A stretch of 64,000 nucleotides of DNA from a virus: positions 1 to 64,000 of the IMG/VR virus record IMGVR_UViG_3300043395_000420; one strand, written 5' to 3'. The notes beneath the pieces were generated by a model. It saw only the letters and a program-made list of their open reading frames with translations. It had not been told where the DNA came from and searched no databases. A program made the translations under genes and the position numbers. This document shows positions 14,767 through 22,786 of this stretch, in pieces (position 1 is the first letter of the stretch; each line of letters starts with the position of its first letter).

Positions 14767-15673
14767 TAGTTTAAACAAACTACTTTTTGTACCAAACACA
14801 TTTTATAAACATTATATTCTCGGAGAACGTGAAGATAAACTTGATCCTCATTTAATTGAGGGTCGAGCTCTTCATTGCTTACTCCTTGAGGAAGAGAAGT
14901 TTAATGAATACTTTACGGTATCATTAGCAAATCTTCCTGGTGATAATGCACGTAAAGTTATTGACAAAGTATATTTTAACTCTTGCCAAGAAGGGTGCGA
15001 TCATATATCTTTGTCATCACATGAGGTAATCATACTTGATGTTCTGAGAGAGATTAATCTACACCAAAGTCTTAAGACTGATCAACAACGTGTAGAGAAA
15101 ATACTCACTGCAGAGAACATTAACTATTATGAGTTTCTTAAATCAAAGGGTTCCAAGACTGTTATAGATCAGGAAACCTATGATAAACTTAAAGGTTATG
15201 TAGAGATCATTCGTAGTAATGCATCTGTTACTAGCTTACTTCAGTTAGGTTCCCCTAACAGTTGGAGTGAGGTGCCACTAGAAGCAGATACACAGTATGC
15301 GTTTGGTTTGAAAGGTATCATAGATAATTATACCTATGATCCTGCTACTAAAGTTGTTACAATTAATGACTTTAAAACCACAGGTAAAACCATTGCCGAG
15401 TTTAAAGAAACTGTAGACTATTACAAGTACTGGTTACAAGCAGCCGTCTATTACAAACTAATAGAAGCAAATGTTAAAGATGTTTCAGAGATCAGATTTA
15501 ATTTCATAGTAATTGATAAGTACCAACAGGTATTCGCGTTTCCTGTATGTACTGCTACATTGCATAGCTGGATCTGGCAACTGGATGAATCTTTAATGAA
15601 GGCTGATTACCATTATAGTAATAGAAGATATGATTTACCTTATGAGTATATTGTAAATAAGGTAACCTTATAA
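14705..15673 (+). CDS. PD-(D/E)XK nuclease, RecB/Cas4-like
   Basis: Recombination-type nuclease of the PDDEXK_1 group. The N-terminal SYSSLNKLLFVPNTFYKHYI (the S-x-S-x-L-x-x-x-x-x-P motif) and the EGRALHCLLLEE helix are family signatures. The catalytic core is GLKGIIDNY around residue 205 followed by VTINDFKTTG near residue 220, giving the D-x(n)-D-x-K pattern, and the Q-x-x-x-Y motif is QAAVYYKLI. A nuclease of this type is a usual member of crAss-like replication blocks. The first start overlaps the previous gene by 62 bases and could be trimmed. Confidence 0.85.
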   Translation: MITDFQAEEKFYKKKFSFSYSSLNKLLFVPNTFYKHYILGEREDKLDPHLIEGRALHCLLLEEEKFNEYFTVSLANLPGDNARKVIDKVYFNSCQEGCDHISLSSHEVIILDVLREINLHQSLKTDQQRVEKILTAENINYYEFLKSKGSKTVIDQETYDKLKGYVEIIRSNASVTSLLQLGSPNSWSEVPLEADTQYAFGLKGIIDNYTYDPATKVVTINDFKTTGKTIAEFKETVDYYKYWLQAAVYYKLIEANVKDVSEIRFNFIVIDKYQQVFAFPVCTATLHSWIWQLDESLMKADYHYSNRRYDLPYEYIVNKVTL

Positions 15674-15676
15674 ATT

Positions 15677-16234
15677 ATGATTAAACAAGTCTTTACATCC
15701 TATACTCAAAAATCCAGGTTATTCCTGTTTCCTTTATTAGGGTTTCCTAGAAATTCTACAACTAATCCGTTACAAACATATATATCCTGGGAAGGAATAT
15801 ATGCAGTATCTGATATGAATTTAATATGTGAATATCCTAATAGATTAGATAAAGACTTTAAGGACTTTGAAAAGAAAATGTTGAATCATATCTATTTTCT
15901 TGATTACAAAGAAACTGAAAACGACAGCAGCGTGTACATATTTGATATGAATGCATATGCTGATGCGTGGGGAAAGTTTCTGACAGGTAAATATTCAAAC
16001 TTTGACGTAAGTCATAAAAAGAAAATAAGATATTACTTTTCAAATAATGCAACATCTTCTGAGTATATCGACAGTTATTTCTCTCCTGAAAGATACTATA
16101 ATCAGTATAGTAAGATATTAGGAGTAGAAACTTCTTTATTAGAAAGTGTCGGAGAATTGTGCAGTATTCCTGATTTAGTCCAGGAAAATCTAATAATTAA
16201 AATCAAGGATGTAGAATTTTCTAACTTTGGTTAG
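15677..16234 (+). CDS. Hypothetical protein, 185 aa
   Basis: Unrecognised. It is aromatic-rich (FLFPLLGFPRNSTTNPLQTY, ISWEGIYAVSDM, NHIYFLDYKETEN) with a likely alpha/beta N-terminal domain and a helical C-terminal third. No membrane segment is visible; the hydrophobic patch LFLFPLLGF is too short. It sits three bases after the nuclease and 26 bases before a small gene coupled to DNA polymerase, so it is probably a replication-block accessory. No enzyme motif is seen. Confidence 0.6.
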   Translation: MIKQVFTSYTQKSRLFLFPLLGFPRNSTTNPLQTYISWEGIYAVSDMNLICEYPNRLDKDFKDFEKKMLNHIYFLDYKETENDSSVYIFDMNAYADAWGKFLTGKYSNFDVSHKKKIRYYFSNNATSSEYIDSYFSPERYYNQYSKILGVETSLLESVGELCSIPDLVQENLIIKIKDVEFSNFG

Positions 16235-16260
16235 TATATTTGAAACCCTAAAACCAATTT

Positions 16261-16647
16261 ATGAATAATATGTTATTAATCACATCCTCATGGAAAGAGG
16301 GTAAAACATTCAAAATGATTCCTACAACTAAGGATTGTCCTTTTGTAGAATGTATTTATGATCAACAAGTACAAGTATTAGCCGTGATCGGTTCCTCTAA
16401 GAAGGATACTTTTCATATGCTGACTAAACTTGATGCTAATGGAGATCCTGAAACAAGAAAAATTCCAGCACGTAATGGTAATCCTTTTAAGGAAGAACGT
16501 CGCAGTGTTGAAACTTTTCAAGAATACTACATTGAAAACCTAGATGAGATACGTGCGTTTATCAAAATGTTTGCTACTAATGCAGCAACTTTTGACTACG
16601 AACAGTATCTTACATTGCCTACATCAGAGGTTAATACTGCAGAGTAA
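16261..16647 (+). CDS. Hypothetical protein translated with DNA polymerase, 128 aa
   Basis: Unrecognised small protein. The first 60 residues look beta-rich (KMIPTTKDCPFVECIYDQQV, then VLAVIGSSKKDTFHML), and the last 60 are helical with aromatic residues (FQEYYIENLDEIRAFIKMF). It ends in a one-base TAATG overlap with the DNA polymerase start, so it is translationally coupled to it. It may be a polymerase accessory factor, an inference from coupling only. Confidence 0.65.
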   Translation: MNNMLLITSSWKEGKTFKMIPTTKDCPFVECIYDQQVQVLAVIGSSKKDTFHMLTKLDANGDPETRKIPARNGNPFKEERRSVETFQEYYIENLDEIRAFIKMFATNAATFDYEQYLTLPTSEVNTAE

Positions 16648-18638
16648 TGGCTAACTGGGTAATGGACTATGAAACTCTTATCAATTGTTTTGTAGCAGTA
16701 TTTACTAATCATAAAGAAGATCAAACTAAAGTATTTGTAGTACATAAACTACGTGATGACTTTAAAGAGTTTCATGAGTTCCTACATGACAATAAGTTTG
16801 ATCAGTCATGGCATGTATCTTTTAATGGTATAGCATTTGACTCTCAGATTACTGAATATCTACTACGAGAAGGTGATGAGTTACTAGGTCAAGACCCAGA
16901 GTTTATTGCGCATAGTATTTATCTAAAGGCACAAGAAACTATAGAGCGTGCTAATGCTGAGGAATTTCCAGTATATTCTGAGAGAGACCTCAGCATACGG
17001 CAGCTTGATCTATACAAACTAAACCATTGGGATAATCCCGCAAAAAGGTCTAGTCTTAAATGGATTCAGTTTTCTATGGACTGGCATAATGTAAGAGATA
17101 TGCCTATTCATCATAGTACGTTTATCAAAACACAGAAAGAGATTGATACTATTATAAGTTATTGTATTAATGACGTGGCTAGTACTAAACAGATTATGAT
17201 GCTCAGTAAAGAGCAGATACTGTTACGTAAAGCCTTGACTAACGAGTACAATATAAACTTATATAGTGCTTCAGAACCCCGGATATCTAAGGAGTTATTC
17301 TTACACTTCTTGAGTGCCAAGACTGGGATAAAGAAGTATGATCTCAAACAAATGCGTACTAGAAGATCTGAGATTAAGGTGGGAGATATTATTTTACCAT
17401 ATGTAAACTTTAAACGTAAAGAGTTTAATAATCTACATGATAAGTTTAAATCTCTTGTTATAGATCCTCAAAACTTAAAAGGTGCCTTTAAATATTCTAT
17501 TACTCATAAAGGAGTAAAAACAGACTTTGGTTTTGGTGGTGTACATGGTGCTACTAAAGCTGGTATATATGAAGCAAAAGATGGTATGATCATCATGACT
17601 TCAGATGTTACTAGTTTCTATCCTAATCTAGCTATTAGAAACGGATGGTCTCCTGCACATATTCCAAAACATGAATTCTGTGAGCAGTATGAATGGTTCT
17701 TTGAAGAAAGAAAGAAGATACCTAAGAAAGATCCTAAGAACTATGTATATAAGATTATTCTTAATAGTACATATGGTCTTAGTAATGAGGAGAATAGTTT
17801 CTTGTATGATCCTGAGTTTACTATGCGTATAACTATGAATGGTCAACTTAGTCTAATGATGTTATATGAGATGCTATCAGAAGCAATTCCTGGTAGTATT
17901 CCATTGATGCAAAATACAGACGGTCTAGAGATGATGATTCCCGCTAGTTACAAAGATGTATATCTTGATGTATGTAGTAAATGGGAAGAGATAACAATGC
18001 TTCAACTAGAACATGATCAGTATGAGAAAATGATTATCGGTGATGTAAATAATTACATTGCTGTGTTTAAAGAAAAAGAACTGTCTAAAGAAGATTGGGA
18101 GAATATGAAAAAGAAAACTCCTTATTATGTTTATAAACAAAGAGATGGTAAATATTTCTTTAACGCCACTAAATGTAAGGGTAGATTTGAATTCTCTGAT
18201 CTGGCCCTGCATAAAAATAAGTCTGCCTTGATAGTTCCTAAAACTATCTATCAATATTTTGTACATAATCAGGTCCCTGAAGTATATATGCAGAGTAACC
18301 GAAATATCTTTGACTATCTAAAAGGTGTAAAGAAGAAGGGAGACTGGCATTTTATAATGACCTGTTTTACTAAAGGTAAACGAATTGACACAGAGTTACA
18401 GACTATTGTAAGATATTATGTATCTAATAAAGGTTGTAAAATTATTAAAGTCAATAAGTCTGATGGTAGAGAAATACAAGTAGAGTCTGGTAAATGGTTA
18501 CAAACAGAGTTTAATCTTTATGAAATTAAACCTTGGGATGACTATGATATTAATGATGAGTATTATCTAGCACAAGTATATCGTGAGATAAACCTGATTA
18601 GTAAAAAGAAAGAAAATTCACAACTAACTTTATTTTAG
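16647..18638 (+). CDS. Family B DNA polymerase with 3'-5' exonuclease
   Basis: Replicative polymerase, 663 aa, short for family B. The exonuclease part has the D-x-E motif MDYETL at residue 7, FNGIAFDSQI around residue 58, and YCINDVAS around residue 171. The polymerase part has motif A SDVTSFYPNLA near residue 320, motif B LNSTYG near residue 372 and motif C QNTDGLE near residue 423. Motif C has Asn in place of the first Asp of the usual D-T-D. This still leaves the second Asp, which with motif A Asp can hold the metals. Only about 50 residues separate motifs A and B, so no large insertion is present. I see no terminal-protein partner. Confidence 0.92.
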   Translation: MANWVMDYETLINCFVAVFTNHKEDQTKVFVVHKLRDDFKEFHEFLHDNKFDQSWHVSFNGIAFDSQITEYLLREGDELLGQDPEFIAHSIYLKAQETIERANAEEFPVYSERDLSIRQLDLYKLNHWDNPAKRSSLKWIQFSMDWHNVRDMPIHHSTFIKTQKEIDTIISYCINDVASTKQIMMLSKEQILLRKALTNEYNINLYSASEPRISKELFLHFLSAKTGIKKYDLKQMRTRRSEIKVGDIILPYVNFKRKEFNNLHDKFKSLVIDPQNLKGAFKYSITHKGVKTDFGFGGVHGATKAGIYEAKDGMIIMTSDVTSFYPNLAIRNGWSPAHIPKHEFCEQYEWFFEERKKIPKKDPKNYVYKIILNSTYGLSNEENSFLYDPEFTMRITMNGQLSLMMLYEMLSEAIPGSIPLMQNTDGLEMMIPASYKDVYLDVCSKWEEITMLQLEHDQYEKMIIGDVNNYIAVFKEKELSKEDWENMKKKTPYYVYKQRDGKYFFNATKCKGRFEFSDLALHKNKSALIVPKTIYQYFVHNQVPEVYMQSNRNIFDYLKGVKKKGDWHFIMTCFTKGKRIDTELQTIVRYYVSNKGCKIIKVNKSDGREIQVESGKWLQTEFNLYEIKPWDDYDINDEYYLAQVYREINLISKKKENSQLTLF

Positions 18639-18640
18639 TT

Positions 18641-19693
18641 ATGCCCTTTAAATTAACAATGGGTGCATCTCCGGAGAGTTATCTTCGGGATGCATCTCTC
18701 ATACCCTCTCATGGTGGAAGGTATAAAGTAATTACAAATTCAAGTATTATTGATTTAGTAAAACAAGAACTAGCAGCAGCTAATCTTGTGGTAGACAAAT
18801 CATTGTACTCTTCTAATGGAAATGTTTCAATAGGTAACCACTATATATCTTATGGTACAACTGAGAATATAGGTATGGTATTTACCTGGGTTAACTCTTA
18901 TGATAAGTCTACAAGATTCCATTGTAGTATTGGTCTACACTTTAAAGACACAGATGGTATCATGATTACTTCTGATATGGCATTCTTTATGCGTAAGCAT
19001 ACTGGTACCGCAGATGTAGAAATGGTTGATGCTGTAAAGGACCAGATATCTAGAGCTGACTATTTATATAATGAGTTGCTAAATAGAAAGTCTCAACTAG
19101 AAACCCAGATCATAAGTAAAGATGAGATGGGTGATATTATTGGTAGAGCATTTGTTAATGATCATCTAAAGCCAGACCAACTTACTTCTGTTAAATGGAG
19201 ATATGAGAAGGCAGGTAATGATGATATTACTCTATGGAATGCTTATCTAATTCTAGCAGCATCTATTCAGCACTCACATCCAAAGAGTTATACCAGATCT
19301 CATATTGGTTGTTTTGATGTAGTATATGAAAAGTACTTAACTAGGTATGCATTAAGTCTAACACCTAATCAGATTAGTGAACAAGTAGCATTGTCTATAA
19401 CTCCGGAAGTTGCTGATAATCAGATGAGTATCTTTGATGTCATTGATGAGCAAGATTCAGAAATACAGGTAGACATGACTAATGATTTACTAATTCCTGG
19501 TTTTGATTATGATGTAGATAAACAAGAAGTATTTGACTTTGAAGAAGAAGTTGTACCCTTTGATACTACACCAGTACCAGATGCATTCTATGAAGATCAA
19601 GTTACAGAAGAAAAAGTAGAAAATAATTTGCCAGAATCTGATGAATTATTTAACTTTGATGGCGTAGACCAACTTGATTTACCTGAACTTTAA
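18641..19693 (+). CDS. DUF932-like protein with acidic C-terminal tail
   Basis: The core (residues 30-225) has features in the order of DUF932 phage/plasmid proteins: FTWVNSYDKSTRFHCSIGLH, then IMITSDMAFFMRKHTG and a final LWNAYLILAASIQHSHPKS. The last 100 residues are acidic and low in complexity (EEVVPFDTTPVPDA, FNFDGVDQLDLPEL), probably disordered and able to recruit partners. DUF932 proteins are found beside replication genes in many phages, without a defined function. It follows the polymerase by two bases and precedes the strongest terminator of the rightward block. Confidence 0.5.
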   Translation: MPFKLTMGASPESYLRDASLIPSHGGRYKVITNSSIIDLVKQELAAANLVVDKSLYSSNGNVSIGNHYISYGTTENIGMVFTWVNSYDKSTRFHCSIGLHFKDTDGIMITSDMAFFMRKHTGTADVEMVDAVKDQISRADYLYNELLNRKSQLETQIISKDEMGDIIGRAFVNDHLKPDQLTSVKWRYEKAGNDDITLWNAYLILAASIQHSHPKSYTRSHIGCFDVVYEKYLTRYALSLTPNQISEQVALSITPEVADNQMSIFDVIDEQDSEIQVDMTNDLLIPGFDYDVDKQEVFDFEEEVVPFDTTPVPDAFYEDQVTEEKVENNLPESDELFNFDGVDQLDLPEL

Positions 19694-19698
19694 TATAT

Positions 19699-19748
19699 GA
19701 CCCGGGGGTGTGCAGACCCTTGCATGCCCCTTCTGGGTCTAACTTTTT
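19699..19748 (+). terminator. Long-stem terminator after the DUF932-like gene
   Basis: GACCC (699-703) pairs with GGGTC (735-739), and GGGGTGTGC (705-713) pairs with GCATGCCCC (722-730) with two wobble pairs, giving a long stem with a small internal loop. TAACTTTTTGA follows. The G/C-rich block stands out in AT-rich DNA. An ATG at 19708 falls inside the stem, which argues that the next gene starts at 19753 instead. Confidence 0.8.
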
Positions 19749-19752
19749 GATT

Positions 19753-20283
19753 ATGAATAAGATAGAATTCAACAAACAAGTAGATGAGCGTATTAGACTT
19801 ATCCAATCTGTATTACAAAAGAAAGGTGCTGAGTATGCTAATGATAAAGATGTATTCCACAACTTTGAAGAAGGTACTAAGATGTCCTTTCATAATGTAC
19901 GCGAAATGGTAGCATGGGAGTATATGATGAAACATATGATATCTATTAAAGATATGATATCTAATAAACAAGCATACTCTGAGTCTATAATTCGTGAGAA
20001 GTTTGGAGATGCTATAAACTATCTAATTTTAATGGAGGTTATGATGTTAGAATCTAACGGTGTTCAACAGAGGTTTTGTAATGCTGTAAAAGAAACTAGT
20101 CAAAAGGCCGAAAAAAAGATAGAGCAACTACGTACAGAGGCTTATGAAAGAGGTATAGATCAAATGGGTCTTCCTAAACTACCTAGTAACGGTACGCCTG
20201 ATAAAACAGGTTACTCAATAGATAAACTTAAATTACAACAACTACCACATAACTATGATGAGTGGTACTATTCTAGTTATTAA
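19753..20283 (+). CDS. DUF1599-type nucleotide-modification-associated protein
   Basis: Residues 20-100 match the DUF1599 (nucleotide modification associated domain 1) layout: KKGAEYANDKDVFHNFEEG, then AWEYMMKHMISIKDMI, and IREKFGDAINYLILMEVMM. The last has the conserved D-x-x-N-Y-x-x-L helix that in all-alpha NTP pyrophosphatases holds metal. Family members occur beside modified-base pathways in phages; the reaction is not established. The C-terminal 65 residues are charged and low in complexity. I start at 19753 because the earlier ATG lies in the upstream terminator stem. Confidence 0.7.
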   Translation: MNKIEFNKQVDERIRLIQSVLQKKGAEYANDKDVFHNFEEGTKMSFHNVREMVAWEYMMKHMISIKDMISNKQAYSESIIREKFGDAINYLILMEVMMLESNGVQQRFCNAVKETSQKAEKKIEQLRTEAYERGIDQMGLPKLPSNGTPDKTGYSIDKLKLQQLPHNYDEWYYSSY

Positions 20284-20284
20284 T

Positions 20285-20668
20285 ATGCAAGAAATAATTA
20301 ATGCTGTAAAGCAATTCCATGATGTGTTTGGACAACATTATGCATCAGAACCAAGTTTAATTAAAGAAAAAGAATATCAACTAAGACATGACCTACAAGC
20401 TGAAGAACTTTATGAATATCTTATGGCTTGCCGGGAGAATGATCTGGTGGGTATTGCTGATGCTCTTGGTGATCAGTTATATATACTGGTGGGCACCATT
20501 CTTAAACATGGTTTGCAAGATAAGATCGTCGAAGTATTTGAAGAGATCCAAAGATCTAACATGAGTAAGTTAGGAGAGGATGGTCTACCTCTTCTTAGAG
20601 AAGATGGTAAGATCCTGAAAGGACCTAACTATACTAAACCAGATATTAAAAAGATATTAGGAGTCTAA
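20285..20668 (+). CDS. MazG/HisE-like all-alpha NTP pyrophosphohydrolase
   Basis: Small helical protein with features of phosphoribosyl-ATP pyrophosphatase-like (MazG superfamily) enzymes: a Glu pair in LQAEELYEYLMACRENDLVG and the D-x-x-G/D metal helix GIADALGDQLYILVGTILKH. It then has EEIQRSNMSKLGEDGLPLLR and KGPNYTKPDI, a tail seen in phage dCTPase- or dUTPase-like members. Likely reaction: hydrolysis of an NTP or dNTP to the monophosphate and pyrophosphate. I start at 20285, two bases after the previous stop. It ends the rightward block and overlaps a leftward stop codon. Confidence 0.75.
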   Translation: MQEIINAVKQFHDVFGQHYASEPSLIKEKEYQLRHDLQAEELYEYLMACRENDLVGIADALGDQLYILVGTILKHGLQDKIVEVFEEIQRSNMSKLGEDGLPLLREDGKILKGPNYTKPDIKKILGV

Positions 20669-20805
20669 CCTTGACCTCTATACCGTTTCAAGTAGTTTTT
20701 ACTTGTTTTTAGTTTACTTGATTTCTTTTTAGCTACAACCCCAGGACGTCTTTTACGGGCGTTCTTGGGTGCGTAGTTATTCTTTGCAGTATTTACTCTA
20801 GCCAT
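20665..20805 (-). CDS. Tiny basic protein, 46 aa
   Basis: I translated this by hand from the minus strand. The protein begins MARVNTAKNNYAPKNARKRR and ends YLKRYRGQG, with ten Lys and six Arg in 46 residues and no Asp or Glu. Its ATG overlaps the stop of the upstream leftward gene by one base (TAATG), and its stop overlaps that of the convergent gene. Such charge suits DNA binding or condensation in the virion. I have a memory of similar tiny basic proteins in related phages but cannot name a family. Confidence 0.65.
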   Translation of the reverse strand: MARVNTAKNNYAPKNARKRRPGVVAKKKSSKLKTSKNYLKRYRGQG

Positions 20806-21272
20806 TACTTCTTTTTCTTTTTAGTAGATCCACCTTTCTTAAAACCAATAGGAGGAGCACCTGCAGCAGCCATACCTGCTTTCATAGCTAACTTGGTTAT
20901 ATCTTCTTTGGGAATACCTGTTTTATTACTAGCATAACCTACAGGATCTTGACCTATTCCACTAAGTTCTTTACCAATATTTTGCATACTGCCGGATAGA
21001 TAATCTTTAGCTAAATTATTTTTATACCTCATGCTTGCAAATGGTTTAAATATACCAAGACCACTAGTAGCTTTTTTTTCTAGTTTTTGTGTCTTAGCAC
21101 TTTTTTCAAAACCTGCTCCTTTCATCAAACCACCTGCAGCAGTATTTATTCTATTATCTATAAGCTTGTTACCAATAAAGTTAAGACCCATTCCTGCTTT
21201 AGGTAACTGTCTTGCTTGTTTAGCAATAGCATCCAGATTATTGTTATCTGGTTTCATTTTTTTATTCTTCAT
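20805..21272 (-). CDS. Basic virion-type protein ending in FKKGG plus a Lys tail, 155 aa
   Basis: Unrecognised Lys- and Gly-rich protein, low in sequence complexity. It includes GLNFIGNKLIDNRINTAAGG, LEKKATSGLGIFKPFASMRY and a C-terminal IGFKKGGSTKKKKK. The FKKGG-plus-lysine end is the same design as the 211-aa neighbour, and the glycine-glycine motif recurs in the giant leftward proteins. Ala/Gly-rich helices and high charge suggest a small packaged or scaffold-like component. The start overlaps the upstream stop by one base, and the 46-aa basic protein follows through another one-base overlap. Confidence 0.6.
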   Translation of the reverse strand: MKNKKMKPDNNNLDAIAKQARQLPKAGMGLNFIGNKLIDNRINTAAGGLMKGAGFEKSAKTQKLEKKATSGLGIFKPFASMRYKNNLAKDYLSGSMQNIGKELSGIGQDPVGYASNKTGIPKEDITKLAMKAGMAAAGAPPIGFKKGGSTKKKKK

Positions 21273-21907
21273 TATTTCTTTTTTTTAGAATACATACGTT
21301 GAACTTGATCCATAGATGTAACAGGTCCTCCTTTTTTAAAACTAACAAATCCTTTAACAGGACCTTTAACTGGAGTTGATGTTTGTTTCATCCTTTGAAT
21401 ATTATCTTTTATTCTACCTATAAAAGTAGGTTTATCAGATTTATATCTAGTTTTTGATTCAGCTAATCTTTCTTTTTCTTGCTGAGTTCTTGTATTTTTT
21501 TCATCATAACCTGCATCAGATGCATATCCTCCTGATGTTTTTCTACTTTTACCTTGCATATTATCTCTACCACTCCATGCTCTTTCTTCATTTGCTTTTG
21601 ATGCTTTACGTGCTTCAGCAGATTTTTTCATTTCATTAATACTGCTTTTAACTTTTGCAGCAGATGCTTGAAGTTCTTCTTTTTTATTTTTAAAACCTGA
21701 AGCAACTGAAGCAGCCACACTACCTTTAAGCATTTGAGGGCTACCTGAATATGAATCATGTACAATATTTCTATTGTAGTCATAACCTTGTTCAGCAGCT
21801 CTTGCTTTTTCTTCTTTGCGTGATTGACTATTCATTTTAATAGTATCAATTGCAGACTTAACAGGTCCTGGCCCTCCTACCTGATACTTTTTTATTTTCT
21901 TTTTCAT
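21272..21907 (-). CDS. Lys/Ser-rich protein with terminal GG motifs, 211 aa
   Basis: Highly charged, low-complexity protein (Lys, Ser, Ala, Gln) with no membrane segment. It opens with MKKKIKKYQVGGPG and ends FVSFKKGGPVTSMDQVQRMYSKKKK in motif style, so the glycine-glycine motif marks both ends. The middle is helical and rich in Lys/Glu (KNKKEELQASAAKVKSSINE). The composition resembles packaged DNA-binding or scaffold proteins; function unknown. It overlaps the next gene start by one base and lies downstream of the lysis cassette. Confidence 0.6.
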   Translation of the reverse strand: MKKKIKKYQVGGPGPVKSAIDTIKMNSQSRKEEKARAAEQGYDYNRNIVHDSYSGSPQMLKGSVAASVASGFKNKKEELQASAAKVKSSINEMKKSAEARKASKANEERAWSGRDNMQGKSRKTSGGYASDAGYDEKNTRTQQEKERLAESKTRYKSDKPTFIGRIKDNIQRMKQTSTPVKGPVKGFVSFKKGGPVTSMDQVQRMYSKKKK

Positions 21908-21919
21908 ATACTAATATAG

Positions 21920-22075
21920 TTAAGATCCGCAATATAAACAACCATCGTCTTCATTATCATACCAATCGTTGTTTTTTTCCATTATGCGTTTAACCTCTTC
22001 GTTAATTTGTTCTTGTGACCAGGTTGGGTTCATAGCTCTGATCTGTGCTCTTAAAAAGTAGTAGTTTCCATCCAT
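21920..22075 (-). CDS. Tiny coupled protein with C-terminal CxxC, 51 aa
   Basis: Found by hand translation of the minus strand. The protein begins MDGNYYFLRAQIRAMNPTWS, has a helix EEVKRIMEKNNDWYD, and ends in an acidic patch then CLYCGS. Its ATG overlaps the stop of the upstream spanin-like gene by one base (TAATG), which supports translation. The C-terminal Cys-x-x-Cys could bind metal or be redox-active; nothing else points to a role. Confidence 0.55.
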   Translation of the reverse strand: MDGNYYFLRAQIRAMNPTWSQEQINEEVKRIMEKNNDWYDNEDDGCLYCGS

Positions 22076-22539
22076 TAGTTTGTGAGTATAAGTAGTAGTC
22101 CTAATATTAAGGTACTACAACCTAACCCAATATTCCAATTAATAGACTTAGAATGTTGCAATTTTAACGTATTATGTTCTTCAATAAACTTATTATGTAC
22201 TTCTAAGAGACTATTATAATTCTGAGCATAGACTTTTGCATCACCTATACATTTGTTATACTTTGTTGTTAATAACTTAAGTTCAAAGTTTTTGTCATCT
22301 ATAGCATTATTCAAATCTAGGATTATGCTATCCTTTAGAAGTATACTATTAGAACAATACTTATAGTCTATAAGTGCTTCAAGTAATACTTTCTCCTGAG
22401 CAGGAGTTAATATTACACCAGGATTACCATTAATGGTTAATCTTTGGGGAGTAAATTGTCCAAAGACTGTCAAGTTGCTTATCAGTAGCATACTTAACAA
22501 TAGCACGGTCATCATCACGTTTCTTTTTGTTTGCATCAT
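22075..22539 (-). CDS. Spanin-like protein with signal peptide and C-terminal membrane segment, 154 aa
   Basis: The N-terminus is a signal-like segment (TVLLLSMLLISNLTVFGQ) with a probable cut after FG. A coiled coil spans about residues 50-130, and a second hydrophobic segment closes the protein (CSTLILGLLLILTN). No lipobox cysteine is visible, so it is not a classical o-spanin lipoprotein. It begins inside the upstream 118-aa coiled-coil gene in another frame (110 bases of overlap), the arrangement of overlapping Rz/Rz1 spanin pairs. Likely role: link or fuse inner and outer membranes at lysis. Confidence 0.55.
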   Translation of the reverse strand: MMQTKRNVMMTVLLLSMLLISNLTVFGQFTPQRLTINGNPGVILTPAQEKVLLEALIDYKYCSNSILLKDSIILDLNNAIDDKNFELKLLTTKYNKCIGDAKVYAQNYNSLLEVHNKFIEEHNTLKLQHSKSINWNIGLGCSTLILGLLLILTN

Positions 22540-22786
22540 CTTTATTATTAAGTTTTTTAATATGTAATGCTCTTAGACTATCTACATGAGCAAGACTGTC
22601 ATGAGTAATCTTCATCTTTAAAGAATCAATAGTTAGACTATCAGCACTGAGTTTACTTTTGTAAGTAACAGCATCTTTGTGGTCTTTACCACAGCAAACT
22701 ATCTCATACATAAATACTGTTCCTACAATAGCAATCAGTACTAGTATGACTATTTCTTTAATTTGATACTGAGTCTCCTCCGTCAT
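22430..22786 (-). CDS. Rz-like i-spanin candidate, 118 aa
   Basis: A single N-terminal membrane segment (about residues 10-30, IVILVLIAIVGTVFMYEIVC) is followed by a long hydrophilic helix with repeating Asp/Leu/Lys and 'DSL' (SADSLTIDSLKMKI, HDSLAHVDSLRALH), fit for a periplasmic coiled coil. This is the i-spanin design. I choose the ATG at 22786; a frame starting from TTG at 22816 would also be open. The gene lies directly after the holin and overlaps the next gene out of frame by 110 bases, as in Rz/Rz1 cassettes. Confidence 0.6.
   Translation of the reverse strand: MTEETQYQIKEIVILVLIAIVGTVFMYEIVCCGKDHKDAVTYKSKLSADSLTIDSLKMKITHDSLAHVDSLRALHIKKLNNKDDANKKKRDDDRAIVKYATDKQLDSLWTIYSPKINH

Noticed and set aside
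19708-19752. In-frame ATG at 19708 as start of the DUF1599-type gene
   Set aside because: It sits inside the terminator stem and adds 15 residues not expected for the family; the ATG at 19753 fits better.
22075-22539. Classical Rz1-type o-spanin lipoprotein
   Set aside because: No lipobox cysteine follows the signal-like segment (it ends VFGQ), and a second membrane segment at the C-terminus is not typical of Rz1.
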